Made by a program: the position numbers and the translations under genes. The notes beneath the pieces were generated by a model. The model saw only the letters and a program-made list of their open reading frames with translations. It made no database searches and was not told the DNA's origin. This document shows positions 12,013-23,795 of a DNA stretch of 64,000 nt, one piece after another (within the stretch, counting starts at the first letter, position 1; each line of letters starts with the position of its first letter). Origin of the DNA: Apoda limacodes. Taxonomy: Eukaryota > Arthropoda > Insecta > Lepidoptera > Limacodidae. The DNA is taken from the NCBI GenBank assembly GCA_946406115.1, contig OX291547.1:13893001-13957000 (forward strand). Direction: 5' to 3'.

Positions 12013-12265
12013 TTAACCGATTAATTGTTCGAAATGATGGCCATTGTTCACAATACATAGCTGGATTAGACGTCTAAAGATTTGTACTGCATACAGCATC
12101 ACAATATTATTGATTTCGTTTATAATATTTTTCAAAGATCGTTTTAAGTCATCAATTGCATTATACGTGTCTTAGTAGATTTCGTTTTTAAGTTTTTTTA
12201 ATTTAATAAAATAATCTAATGGGGTAAGATCCGGTGACCTCACTGGCCAATGCACACAGTGCCAT
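12013..12265 (-). pseudogene. Decayed DDE (Tc1/mariner-IS630-type) transposase C-terminus
   Basis: On the minus strand WHCVHWPVRSPDLTPLDYF matches the WPPRSPDLTPLDFFLWG block of DDE-superfamily transposases. It is followed, after an in-frame stop, by RRLIQLCIVNNGHHFEQLIG and a terminal stop at 12013-12015, which fits the RRRIxLCIxxNGxHxEHL tail. The N-terminal catalytic part is missing, so this is a fragment with at least one internal stop. Confidence 0.8.
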
Positions 12266-12282
12266 CTATTACTAAGCAAAAT

Positions 12283-12475
12283 CGTAACACATTTGTTTTT
12301 TGGAAACGATACTCAGTTAAGCAACGTCGGACTTGGTCAGCAACTGAATGGGTGACCACTTAGTGGCACACTTTTTGTTTTTGTTTGTATTCGTAAATTA
12401 CGTAAATGGTTGGTTGTAGGTATGGTAGCCTCGGTGCGCGAGTCCAACTCGCACATGGCCGGTTTTTTTTTTGCA
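12283..12475 (+). mobile_element. 5S-rRNA-derived SINE, copy 1
   Basis: It contains CAGTTAAGCAACGTCGGAC, then GAATGGGTGACCACTTAG. These correspond to the internal-promoter and 3' half of 5S rRNA (AAGCAGCGTCGGGC and GGATGGGTGACC-like blocks). A linker with GTAAATTACG follows, then a tail reading GAGTCCAACTCGCACATGGC and poly(T). The copy at 18843-18995 has the same order of parts. It is not an intact 5S gene because the 5' half is absent. Confidence 0.7.
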
Positions 12476-12665
12476 AATGTGTGTTGAAAAAAATATTGAT
12501 TCAATGAAAAAATTCATTCTGTATATACTTTGTTTTTGTAAATACATACATATTATACATAGAAAACACCCAGTCTCAAATATTAAATGTTTGTTTTGTG
12601 CGGGAATCGAACTCACGCCCCTCGATTCAGCCGTCTGGTCATTACATACTGAGCCACGGAGCCGA
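12476..12665 (-). mobile_element. tRNA-derived SINE (Metulj-like), minus strand
   Basis: On the minus strand CGGCTCCGTGGCTCAGTATG gives a box-A-like head and GAGTTCGATTCC a box-B-like block about 40 nt later. The body then has AGACTGGGTGTTTTC and an AT-rich tail. The same body follows the tRNA head at 53519. The element abuts the tail of the 5S SINE, so the two were inserted head to head at almost the same point. Confidence 0.75.
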
Positions 12666-13483
12666 AATTGTCTTATTGAAGTTTAGTATAGGTACCTAAG
12701 TTAAAAGTAGAACATAGGGTATACAATGTTATAATGTTATAGAGTTTGCATTTACTCTGCTCTTCAGCAATGCGGCAGCGGTTAAAATTATTGCACAGTA
12801 TAAGGTACATATAATATCGTATTTTTGACTGAAGAAAAAAGTTCCGCTGCAACTACCTCACAAGCAGCTTCTGGTCGTATAAAAGAATTGAATTCAGCAC
12901 TTTTAAAACCCAATTAAATAAAATTTCATTAAAATCTAAAAAATATTGCAAACACATACGCTATTTAAAATCCGCCATATTCAATTTAATGAAATTGTTT
13001 CTTTTGTGTTCTACAAATCGTCAAAGGTTTTGTTTGTTGCTTTGTTACACATAAAAGAAACAAAATTGTGCATTTTTTACATCAAAATGTCTATTAAGCA
13101 TGTCGCTTAATTTTTGTAGTTGATTTCCCAGTCTTAAGCCAGTGTTAAAAAGCTTTGCTTCAAAAGTGTTTTATAATATCTCTTTTTTGCGCAGAAAAAC
13201 CATTTAATTTTCAGAGCAGATTTATTGTGGCAGATGGATTGAAGGCAACACCGTCGACGTTGTATAAATCTTTTCTTTTCCTGATTGTCGGACCTTTGTA
13301 AAATATACTAAGATTTTTAATTAGTTAATATATTTATATACCTATTGAAATATTTGCTAGTTAGGAAACTTTTTTAAGTGCCTACTAATGAGCATTTGAG
13401 CAATGTAGGTATGTGTTGCAAGTTGACTTAATATCATTTTATGTGGCATCTGTTGCACAGCGATATGACAATGTTTTTTTACT
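12666..13483. other. AT-rich sequence, no gene recognised
   Basis: No gene, RNA or identifiable repeat seen. Confidence 0.4.
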
Positions 13484-13870
13484 AACCGACTTCCGACTAA
13501 CGAAAAGGAGTTTATTAATTCAACCCTTATGTATGTAATATTGTTATAATTACGTAATCTAATACCTTTACACCAGCAATCTTTTTATATAAATATCTAA
13601 AATTTGAATCTCGGCAACGGCTCCAACGATTTTCATGAAATTTAGTATGCGGGGGATGTCGGGGGCGATAAATCGATCTAGCTAGATTTCATTTTTAGAA
13701 AATGTCGTTTAATCCGTGTTTTCAGTAAATCATAAACTGAAAAATATGATTTTTCCTGAAATCTATTGGGGAGTAGTACTATTATCTTTACCGACACAGC
13801 AACACTAAAGCCACTTGACAATAGATGGCGTTGTTAAAGAAAACGAGCAAAGCTCGGTCCCTAAGTACTA
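13484..13870 (+). repeat. Dispersed lepidopteran repeat fragment
   Basis: Contains ACCGACTTCCGACTAACG, then AATCTCGGCAACGGCTCCAA, the ATAAATCGATCTAGCTAG block, and ends ACGAGCAAAGCTCGGTCCC. I recognise these blocks as recurrent in lepidopteran genomes, but I cannot assign a class. Confidence 0.45.
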
Positions 13871-13888
13871 TTAATTTATATTAGACTA

Positions 13889-14640
13889 CTAGCAAACCGC
13901 CCCGGCTTCACACGGATGCAATGCTGATACTAAATATACTACAGAATGTCTTTATATACACCGTTCACAGCTTTTTTGTTATTAAACAATACAAACATAT
14001 TTAATTTAGAGGTTACTGTTGAACCAGCGGCATATAATTGGCCACGTGAAAAACACTCAACGCTCAAATCTAAGCCTGCAACGTTAAAAGTTTGACCCTG
14101 CGATTTATTGTCATTGCAAAAGATATCTTTACCGGAAATTGTAGGCGTTTAAATTGAAACGGTTAATTCGATGGTATCAAAGGAATTCAACACATCTTCT
14201 CCGGTACCACATCTGGTGAGTATTGTACACTCTATTATGTAAGTTTTTAGTGATTTTACCAGCAAACGCGTGCAATTGCAAAGTTTAGGTGGATTCATAT
14301 TAATGAAATAACAGGACAACCTACTTTTAACACCATTTTATGAGGAGGAAGTCTAGATGGGTTCAAAGACGATTCTCTGGCTCTCTGTATTCGATGTCCA
14401 TGCCTATCCTGGCTGAGGCGAGCCTCAAGCTCTACAAACTCTATGTCTATCCCGATCCTGGCTGCGGCGAGCTTCACGCTCTACTGAGGATTCCCTTTCT
14501 CTCTCAGCTCTATAACTATCCCGAAGCTGGCTGAGGCGAGCCTCACGTTCCGTTGACGATTCTTCATTACTTGCTGAACGTGCTCTCCTGGCATTCACTG
14601 TACTACGACCTATATTTGAACAACGACGTATTCCAGACAT
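13889..14640 (-). pseudogene. Remnant of an autonomous Helitron (helicase ends)
   Basis: Reading the minus strand, an Arg/Glu-rich N-terminal piece (14640 to 14425: RRARSAS, ESSTEREARLSQ) resembles the start of lepidopteran Helitron helicase ORFs. It is followed at about 14150-13990 by the last helicase motifs: NKSQGQTFNVAGLDL and ECFSRGQLYAA, matching the INKSQGQSL...CFSHGQLYVACSR block of Pif1-type Helitron helicases. Everything between is deleted. The 3' end reads GCCGGGGCGGTTTGCTAG at 13889 followed by T, as a Helitron end should. Confidence 0.8.
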
Positions 14641-16002
14641 GACTTTATAATTTCTGTATAAAATTTACTCAGCTCTTGTTTGAATTCACACCTTAAAACT
14701 ATACGTATGATTATGAACAAATTGCCATATTATTAGTATCTGCTGTAGTAAAAAATATTTTACTTACTATTCGTTCGACTATAAACAAAAGATAATCAAC
14801 TATAAAATTAACAACAACCAAAGATACCTATTCTGTTCAGTTCTTTTTTGAACTTAAATACCTTACGTTAAACTACAATTTTCGGTAATAAAAAATACTT
14901 GCCCTAATACTAAATTGCCTTAACTCTCTCTAAATTTAAACCAAGATCTGAGTAGAAGAAATACAATTGATAAATTATGGTTTTAATCTAATCCTATCTA
15001 ACCTAAAGTACTTATTATAAGTGCGGTTTAAAAATTGACCTTAATACAGAATAAAGTACGAACAAACAATTTCAAAAAAACTGTCGCGCTGAATATCACG
15101 TTTTGTGTTAAAAAAAATCACTTAAGTATTTAAATACTACCATACAATTTCGAATATATATTTTTTATGTGGCCTTCGACTCGCTATTTATAGGCACGCG
15201 CTGCCGGCCCTCCGGCCGGTACCGCAGCAACCGCTATGTCCCTGCATTTTAAATCTGTAATATCTTCGAAAATATTCATTTAAATTACATTCTGTACAGA
15301 GCCATATTGATCTATATTAAATGCACAATGTATTTAGGGTACTTAATTGGATAAGGATTAATACTGCATTGCTTAAAATCGCTTCGTAAATAAGCCATTA
15401 TTTCTCGTAAAAAGTTAAGAATAAAAAATGTTTATTGTAGGTTATCCCTAAGAGATAAACATATACCATCGCGGACTTTTTTGTAGACCTTTTTAATTTG
15501 TTTATTATTGTAGTACATAATTTTGATCTATCTCGTAGGGTTCAGCCAGCGTTTGCAATGTAAGCGCAAAACAATGTTTTTATTTATTCATCACATTAGA
15601 AACCTCTAAAATTATCATTTTATAAACCTTCCCCTTGAATTATTCTATTTGTAGAAAGTATTAAAATCCGTTGCATATTTTTAAAGATCTAAGCATACAT
15701 AGGGACAGACAGCGAGAAGCGACTTTGTTTTATACTATGTAGTGATGGTGATGATGATACGGTCTTCCGAACAGATATGCCAAATTTTATAGGTGTAGGT
15801 ATGTATGTATGTTTGTCCACGTATTTCTTAGAAACTAGTGTTTGGATTTTATTTATCCTTTTTTATTGAATTAGGTTCCGTTTTTTAGGTTAAGTTTTCG
15901 ATACTGTAGTTTTTAAAATGTAGACTGATAAGTGTACACTTTTGTAACGCGGAACTTATTGTGTGTTAACTTATATTTTCGCCGATTGTGAGCCAATTTT
16001 TA
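14641..16002. other. Intergenic DNA, no gene recognised
   Basis: AT-rich. There is a short GC-rich palindromic spot at about 15200 (GCCGGCCCTCCGGCCGG). No gene can be supported. Confidence 0.4.
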
Positions 16003-16070
16003 GCATTAAGGTGGCAAACAAGCAGACGGCCTGCTTGATGTTAAGCAGTCAACGTAGCCTTTGGAAGTTT
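16003..16070 (-). repeat. 3' tail fragment of the 60-kb LINE family
   Basis: TAAGGTGGCAAACAAGCAGA followed by GATGTTAAGCAGTCAACGTA is the reverse complement of the 3' terminus of the LINE at 60353-61711. Only about 68 bp remain. Confidence 0.65.
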
Positions 16071-16421
16071 ACAATGATGTAAATACAATATTTGTGTTAC
16101 AAAAAAGGGCAGTTCACGTTATTAACAAATTAGAATCTAGAGTATCTCTGAGGTTAATAAAAATGTAGATGGTCTCAACCAAAAAGGTGATGTTCATAAA
16201 GTAAATACTAGAAGTATACTAAAAATATATAGTTATATACAGTGTCTTAGACTGCAATATCTACACTCATGTTATAGATACTAGAAAAGCGAAAACAAAC
16301 ATAACTATTACTTAATTTTGCAACAGAAAGTTACAGGTGATTTTTGTTGCTGCATCTTATTTATCCGGTGGAGTTGAATTTAGCTCTGTCACTGCTAGAT
16401 GAGTCATTACTCATTCTATTT

Positions 16422-16837
16422 TTAAGGCTATGGCATACCCTACACAAAGAGTGCCGTTACGACTAGTGTACAAAGAGATATTGCACTATTGAACTATACA
16501 AAGAGACACAGTTCCACATAAGATAGGCGCTAGCACGTGACCGCACGTTGAAAATCTCGATTTAAATTTAATTTTTTTTTAGAACTATGTATGTAGCAAA
16601 TTTTGTTGGTCATATTTATAAATATTTTATAAAATAAAAATCAAGAGCATATGACTCTTAGTTTTCCAAACAATTTGAATAAAAGCCCAAAAATAGAGTT
16701 TCAGATTTTTTTTTCTAAGGTTATTAGGGTTTGAACTATAACATATATTTTTTCACGTTAAAAAGTGTAATCAAGACTGTTACTAAATTAATTAAATTCT
16801 TGCAAACTAAACTTGTTTGGGTATGCCATCACCTTAA
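16422..16837 (+). mobile_element. 416-bp TTAA MITE, complete copy
   Basis: The left end is TTAAGGCTATGGCATACCC and the right end, reverse complemented, is TTAAGGTGATGGCATACCC: 17 of 19 positions match and both end in TTAA. The interior is AT-rich and non-coding. A 3'-truncated relative is at 6416. Confidence 0.85.
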
Positions 16838-17929
16838 GCTTTTTGATAACTTCAAAAAATATTAGTTTAGTAGGCACGTGCAAAAAGTAGATATTTATTT
16901 TGGTGATAAATTCAGATCTTACTGCCGATGCGCCAAGCATTAACCAATCAGCGTTTAAAACAGTTGCTTATATTATAGACATTAGAGAACACTAAAATAA
17001 AGAAAGAAACTCTGACATCTACTGTAGCGCATTTCCTAGCTAGATGTAAAAAAATGGGTAGTCTATGGGTACATCATACTATAATGGTAAAAAATATTTA
17101 TTTTTGGTCTGTTTCTGTATTATTAAATAATTATATTAATAAGATATACGAAAGTGGGTGTGAAATGAACTTAAGAGTAATTTTATAGAACTATGGAACT
17201 TCATCTATTCCGACTTTAACGCCGACGGAATCGGGATCAACAACCCGTACTCTATAAAAACACGCGTTAATTTTTTTAATTGTGACTTGTACAAAAAAGT
17301 TCGAAAGATGCAACCGAAATTCGTTAGATTGAAAGCTAATTAATTATTTTCATTGTTTTTGTCTTAATTTCGAGATAAGTCTTCATTTTTCTTGTCAAAA
17401 AGGAGCAAGTAATTCAAACTTCATTAAAATTTTTCGGCAGTAACTTTAAGCCGCTTCAATGAACTTTTTCCATTTTTCATTTTCATTATAGCCAGATCAT
17501 AAATTTTGATACTTGTACCTTATTTTCATTAGCTGAGTAGACCGCGAGGCCCTATGAAGAAGGAATGCATATAAACATAAATTACGAGGACTTTTAAACC
17601 TGCACGTTGATATACCTACAAATACAAAATGATTAAACGTCCACTTCTTCACTAAACATAGTCCAAGTTTAACGATTTCTGAGATTTTTGTAGATATTTG
17701 CAATACAGCATTTCAATAGAAAATGTTGTTTCAATTATATTTTTGAAAGCAGCAAATTAATGTAAAAAATCCTCGATACTTTAAATATTAGGAAGATTTT
17801 AAATTTTGATAGCCACTAGTGTAGATAGACTTAAAAAAAGGTTGTCCCTCAAATTCAGCTGTGGGTGTGTATCCAACCACTGGTTAAGTCCTTCGAGGAA
17901 TAAATAATATTGTGAAGTAATATTATATA
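16838..17929. other. Intergenic DNA, no gene recognised
   Basis: AT-rich; the small ORFs are not convincing. Confidence 0.4.
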
Positions 17930-18232
17930 CTAGCTTTTGCCAGCGGCTCCGCCCGCCCTAAATTTGGTTATCGGCGTCGGATTTTTATGGCAACTCCTTA
18001 ATTATACTAATAAAGTTTGGTATAGCAAGCTATAGTCCGTTTAAGCTCAGTTATAGTAATTCCTGGGAAAAAATTAAATTTTTTGGGATAAAAACTATCC
18101 AATGTCTTTCCCCGGGACTTAAATTATCTCCATACCAAATTTCATCTGAATCGGTTTAGCAGTTTAAGGGTGAAGAGGTAACAAACAGACAGACAGACAG
18201 AGTTAGTTCCGCATTTATAATATTAGTGTGGA
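17930..18232 (-). mobile_element. Complete non-autonomous Helitron, 303 bp
   Basis: On the minus strand it runs from A|TCCACACTAATATTATAAATG at 18232 to GCCGCTGGCAAAAGCTAG|T at 17930, with GGGCGGGCGGAGCCGC as the GC-rich hairpin region. Both termini and the A/T insertion site obey Helitron rules. The middle holds GAAATTTGGTATGG, ATAGCTTGCTAT and a CTGT microsatellite typical of Lep1-like elements. Confidence 0.9.
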
Positions 18233-18619
18233 TTTACAAATTTATAACAATAACAAAATAAAGACATATACGTTAGTCAGCTTCAATTTACAATACCGGT
18301 ATACAATTTCCCTAATGTTGCGTTTGTTAATGTCACGGACAATACGTGGGGTTGACAAGTGCTGAGGTAAACCGGCACGTGAGTGGCAACTGGATGATTA
18401 TATTTTACCCGAGCTACTCCATGATAAGTCCCTGGTCATAAAAACTTATAATGGTGTTTAATTAACTTTCTGATTATAAAAAATCTTAAAAGTAGGGATT
18501 TCCCTTTAATGTGTGTAATAAAACAATGCTTTTATATAAAAACATATTAATGTAACGTACATTTATGCTGTGTAAATTAAAAAAAAACAGCATTTTATAC
18601 AGTCTTATAGGTTTTCTTC

Positions 18620-18830
18620 ATTTTTTTGTAAGTGGCGCAAGAAAGGCTGCTTAGAGCCGCCTGGAAGCCAATTCGTGCGAGCAGCTCAGGACCGGCCATT
18701 TTAGACGTACGTATCGGAAGCCGACTCTCAGCAGTGGACATTTTCCGGCTGTGATGACAAAGTGGTTGAATTGCCGAGTCTAATGTCCTGGGTTCGAGTT
18801 AAGTTTGTACTTAGTGAAAGGTGGTAATTA
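18620..18830 (+). repeat. LINE 3' tail joined to a tRNA-like block
   Basis: AGAGCCGCCTGGAAGCC, then GCAGCTCAGGACCGGCC and CAGCAGTGGACATTTTCCGG form a block I recognise as the 3' end of a common lepidopteran LINE. It is followed by AAAGTGGTTGAATTGCCGAG and CCTGGGTTCGAGTT, which resemble degenerate box A and box B. Assignment rests on memory. Confidence 0.5.
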
Positions 18831-18842
18831 TATTTAAAACAG

Positions 18843-18995
18843 TAACACATTTATTAGTTGTAAGTGATATATAAAGTTAAGCTATGTTGGGCTCGACAGT
18901 ACTTGGATGGGTGACAGCTTAGCCGCACACTACTGTTTCCTGCTTGTAAATTACGTGGAGTCATGCCCAACTCGCACTTGGCCGGTTTTTTTTTT
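18843..18995 (+). mobile_element. 5S-rRNA-derived SINE, copy 2
   Basis: AAGTTAAGCTATGTTGGGCT and AGTACTTGGATGGGTGACAG align closely with the 3' half of animal 5S rRNA. Then follow TTGTAAATTACG, CCAACTCGCACTTGGCCGG and a T run. The order of parts and the upstream GTAACACATTT are shared with 12283-12475, so this is a mobile family rather than a lone 5S pseudogene. Confidence 0.75.
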
Positions 18996-19308
18996 AAATT
19001 TTTATGTATTTTTTTTATTTGAACACGCTAATCTCTTGCTTGCATTTGCTTATTGAAAATAATTTCCAAAATCACGCCACACTCCAAATCTACCCATAAA
19101 ACATATAAGGAATAAGAAAAACATATTTCATTATGGACTATGGTACATATATTATAAGCCTGACATATGACCACGGCTATCCTATGAATATTTATTAAAT
19201 ACGAGTACATTAAAATATTTGTATAATATATGATATATAATGTATAAAATATATGATGTGTGTAAGTTGTTTATTTAATAGATGATAAATACTCAATAGT
19301 TTGTACGT

Positions 19309-20075
19309 TCGATAAAGTCTGGCACCGGGGTCTTCTATCGAAGTTGCCATCTTATGGAGTGCCCGAGGGTTTGTGCAAATTGGTGGCTAGCTTTTTCTCT
19401 GGCAGACGCCTACGAGCCGTACTTGACGGTAGTTGTTTTGATAGCAAAGACATTAATGCTGGTGTCCACCAAGGCTATGCTGTCCCGCTGTCTGTACGCT
19501 GTTTCTACTGCATATCAATGACATGGTTCAAGCAAGTTAGGCCCCATATGGAGTACTGCTGCCATCTCTGGGCGGGTGTACCCGGATACCAGCTTGGCCC
19601 TTTTGACTCGGTTCAACGACGAGCTGTGAAAATTGTCGACGATCCCAAACTCACTTGCGGTATCGAGCCCTTAATTCTGAGAAGAGACTTTGCCTTTCTG
19701 TGTGTATTCTACCGCTTGTGCAATGGGTTGTATTTTGAAGAATTGTTCGAAATGATGCCCACAGCCACTTTATACCATCGCACCACTCGCCATTCGCAGG
19801 GAATTCATTCTCAGACTTTAGAACCGAAATGGTGGCGTACAGTGCGGTTTCAAAGAATCTTCCTCCCGCGAACGCTTGGGTTGTGGAATGAGCTCCCTGC
19901 CAAGGTTTTCTCTGAGGACTACAGTGTGGAACTACTTGAAGAACCAAGAAAGAAGTTATTGGATTTTTCAAGGGTCGGCAACGCGCGTTTGATACTTTTG
20001 GCGTTGCAAGCGTCCATAGGCCACGGTGACCGCTTTCCATCAGGCGGACCGTGTGCTTGTTTGCCACCATCGTTT
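19309..20075 (+). pseudogene. LINE reverse transcriptase with internal deletion
   Basis: Same family as 60353-61711. The frame opens WHRGLLSKLPSYGVPEGLC and stays open for 260 codons (19344-20126), but about 415 bp containing the ADD catalytic box is deleted, joining the LLHINDM region directly to QVRPHMEYCCHLW. Before the deletion the frame has slipped (HQGYAVPLSV where the full copy has PQGSVLSPTL), and the deletion restores it. The 3' end has the family tail (GCTTGTTTGCCACC). Confidence 0.85.
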
Positions 20076-22977
20076 TATTTTGTTTCATACTTTTTAGAGC
20101 GTGATTTTTCAGTTGTCTGGTTTTAGTTTTTGAATTATTTTTTTTTATTTATTTCCTATTTTTCATTGGCTTTAGTAGGTATGTGGCATTGTTTTAGTAT
20201 ACTCTTTGAACTGTGTCAGTTATTTTATACCTATCCTTTGATTTGTGTCAGTTACTCTACATAGTTCTACTGCGCAGGTATTTCCTCATTATGAATTGTG
20301 TCACGTAGATAAGCTTTGAGAATAAGGCTTTTAATAGGCCCCAAGTTACATTCAAGCTGTGCATGAAGCAAACAGTTATAAGTCAGGTCTCAGTACTTAC
20401 CATCAGTATAACTGGCAACATACTAGCATTCTACTGAAAATCAATTCTTATAATAAAGTAATAGTATTTTTTTGTAGATCAGGAAGAGCATACAAAATTA
20501 TAAAAACTATTCTAAGAAGATTTTTTACGTCTTAAGAATAAAAGACGTATCAAATTGTGCACCTTACTTCAAAGAGTTACTTTAGCAGGCTTTACTAACT
20601 TATTAAAGAACCTATATGAGCTTCAAACTCTTAAATAAGTTAGTCAAATCGGGACTTAGAGATAATTTTCTATGAAAACTTTGGCTATTAATTTATAAAT
20701 AATAATTTTTCGATATTATAATATTCTTTAGGAAATAGGAGATATACCCGTCCATTTCTTGTGAACTCATCACTGTATTTAATTATCTGCAGTGCTAACT
20801 AGGTATAGTATATGCACCTCAAAGGTAATATATATTTAATAAATGACAAAGAAATAAAATGCATAATAATTCAGTAGATCGATTTTATTTATTTTTTATA
20901 ACAGTCAAGATATTAGCATGAATTTAGCAGATAAAGTTACATTTTTCTACGATATTAATAAACAGTTATGGTTTGGTTAGTACGCTGAACAGGTAAGGGT
21001 GGGGTGTCACTTTTTTACAAAAAAATTACGTCGTAATTTTTAAACAAGCGGTTTAAATCGAACTGACGGGAGTCATAAATGATCTTGAGGTTGAATTAGA
21101 CTTTTATAAATCAAGCTTTACGTATTATGTTATTTTTGTCTTAAATATCCTCAAATTTTAAAAAGAGTTTTACTTAATGAACTTTATTTATCTTTAGCTT
21201 AGTATTTTAGCGTTATTTACGAACAAAATAATTTCAAATTTTGGGCCACCTACCTACGCAGTGTTGGATAACACTATGCGGGTTTTTCAATATCATGTGA
21301 CTATTCCAACTCTGTCCTGTGTAAGAGCTCCTTGCATCAAACGACATCTCCCGACCCCAACTTCACCATCAGAGAACCTAGTGAGTGGTAAGTGACCATA
21401 CCAAATTTAATTTTAGCAGTAGCTTTGATTTGATTATCAGGCAACAAATATACACATTTTAAGTCTTTGTGTCATAAAGCCAATAGGCTCACTTTATAGC
21501 ACGTTGAAACGAACGGTGTACAAGTACCACCATTAGATTTTTTACATTCGGATTTTATTTATTTCCTCTATTATTTTAAAACTATAAAGTTTATTTTAAA
21601 ACCCTACTACATAGAAATTATAACACTAGGCATAAGCTATTTTAAGAACATTTTTCTATTGTAACCATAATAACCATCTGTGAGTTCTTTTTGGCATTTT
21701 TGAAATAAGGAAAGGTAAATTAAAACTCGAGATGTTTTTCAGAAAGAATACAAATTATTTAAAATATAGGTTATAGCTGCTAATTAGTAGATAGTCTATA
21801 TCTTATGGCTGTGCTAGTTAGTTGCTATATGCGCCTTTGGAATGGATAACGCGAGTTATTCATTGGATCCCATAATAATTTCTTTGACCAGCAAGCTGTT
21901 ATGTTTGTTATATCATATTGCTTTTAGCAATAACCGATATATAATTTAAAACAGTCTAATAAAGTGACACTCCTCCTTCACTCGTTAGTTTTGTATTTTC
22001 ATTACTGAATAGTAGGTATATTAAAGCTTTTTTTGATAACTTATTATATGTATATTTGCACCTCTTAGCAATATAATACCTTTTTTATAGTGTGTAGAAT
22101 TTTTAATTAAATTTATTATACATACATACAGGCAATATACACGGCTTCTTATACTCTTAAGTTTATTTTAAACTTGTATGATGTATTTCACGTTTATGTA
22201 ATTATTTTCAATATCAACAAATTATGGAAATTGTTTCTTGAATTGGTTACTATACAATGAATAAACTTTTGACCATCTCTTTTTACCATAATTCAATTTA
22301 TGGTAAAAACAAATATGTTGATATTTATGTACTCATTACAGGTTTGGATTATTAAAATTGAAACCAAAAAGTTACCAAAATAATTCATTTTATAGAAGTA
22401 TGTTAAAACGCTTTCCCAAAACCTGTATTTGGCAAGATTGAAAACGTGAAAACCATTAAAGACCAACGAGATTCGTAATACATTGTCATTTACAACAATA
22501 TATATATTAAAACTCTTCTATTTTGATGTAAAATAGTATTTAAATATAGTTATTTATAAACATTTACTAATTCTAGTTATTATCACGTTCCATACTGAAT
22601 GTTACACAGAAAAAAAAAAATTTATACGAAAAAAATTATATATAACATTGATAGTATAAATTGTTTTCAAAAATACGCAAGTAATAATTTATGCAATGAT
22701 TAATAAACAAACCAAATTATTTCAGAGTTACAAAAACCATAACTATCATACAAATATAACATATACGAATTATACACTAACTGCAATATAAGTGAAGCAA
22801 ATGTTTTAATTCAAACAAACTGCGATACAAAAAATAGAAATTCTTGGGAGTAAATCAACTATTTCTTAAAAAGTGATAAAAACTAAGTTCTGTAGGAAGT
22901 CTGAAATAAATTTCGCAGTGATTCAGCAGTCTTATTAGCAACTTTAAATTATAAATGTTTTTATAGACCAAAAAATT
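20076..22977. other. Downstream flank of the DIP gene, AT-rich
   Basis: No second gene is recognised. The part next to 22977 should hold the 3' UTR of the minus-strand gene. Minus-strand polyadenylation signals cannot be chosen because AATAAA-like strings are very frequent here. Confidence 0.4.
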
Positions 22978-23246
22978 TTAAACTATCGCTTTTAAAATAG
23001 ACAATAGGATTGCAGCCATAAAAAGAGACGTAGTCAACAGTACTGGCGATGCTCCGGTATTGTTTTCCAACACAACTTTTCCGTCGTTAGCGTACCATTT
23101 GTTAGCTCGATCTGGAACTCGGTTGCTTTTCTCTTGACTAATATCATTCACATTTGTTTCGTCATCATATACTTCGGTTCCATATTCATCTGAAGTTAAT
23201 TGTTCCTCAGGATATTGGTATTTGTGTCTATCGTTGCCTGGGATTT
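22978..23246 (-). CDS. DIP/lachesin-like gene, last coding exon (linker and GPI signal)
   Basis: The acceptor is TTTTGTTTAG at 23250-23247. Its first two bases complete a Glu codon from the previous exon, giving RLYEIPGNDRHKYQ, a junction very typical of the family. An acidic, poorly conserved linker follows (EQLTSDEYGTEVYDDE). The exon ends with a small-residue site (NTGASP) and about 20 hydrophobic residues (TSLFMAAILLSILKAIV) before the TAA at 22980-22978. That is the layout of a GPI-anchor signal, so the mature protein is expected on the outer cell surface without a transmembrane segment. The omega site is not certain. Confidence 0.9.
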
Positions 23247-23795
23247 CTAAACAAAAGTAGAATACAAATACACGTTGATAAACAAAGCATTTTAAACAGG
23301 ACTTTTTTTTACTTTTTTTTTGGTTAGGTTAGATCCAGATATTTTGACAAAATGTCTTTTATACTGTCAGTATCACAATTACTTTTGAAATTTTAAGTTT
23401 TTATATTTTGAGTAATTTAGTTTTCTATACAAGACAGGACATTTGATGATGTAGCCATAGATATGGCATTCGTGATATGTTATCTTCGACGAATTCAGGA
23501 AGAATAAAAGAAATTCTCAAATAAAGAAAGGTTATTTCTATGTATATTTAATGTTTTTTTTTCTGATTCTGTAAAAATTGGTGTATTTGTAAGATTGACG
23601 TACTGGGACTTTAGTTGAAACTAGAGTAACAGTAGAGTTGTTTGTCACGTTCGTTACTAGCGTATTTCCAAAGCAGAGATATAGTTGGGATTTTCATTGA
23701 CAAGAGTTGTGCCTCGATAACTCAATTGAAACAGAACACACTTGAACTGTAGGGATTGTTGTATGAATCTACCTTTTTTAACATCACGTATTCAT

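Noticed and set aside
18843..18995. Functional 5S rRNA gene
   Set aside because: Only the 3' half of 5S is present, it is diverged, and it is followed by a SINE tail.
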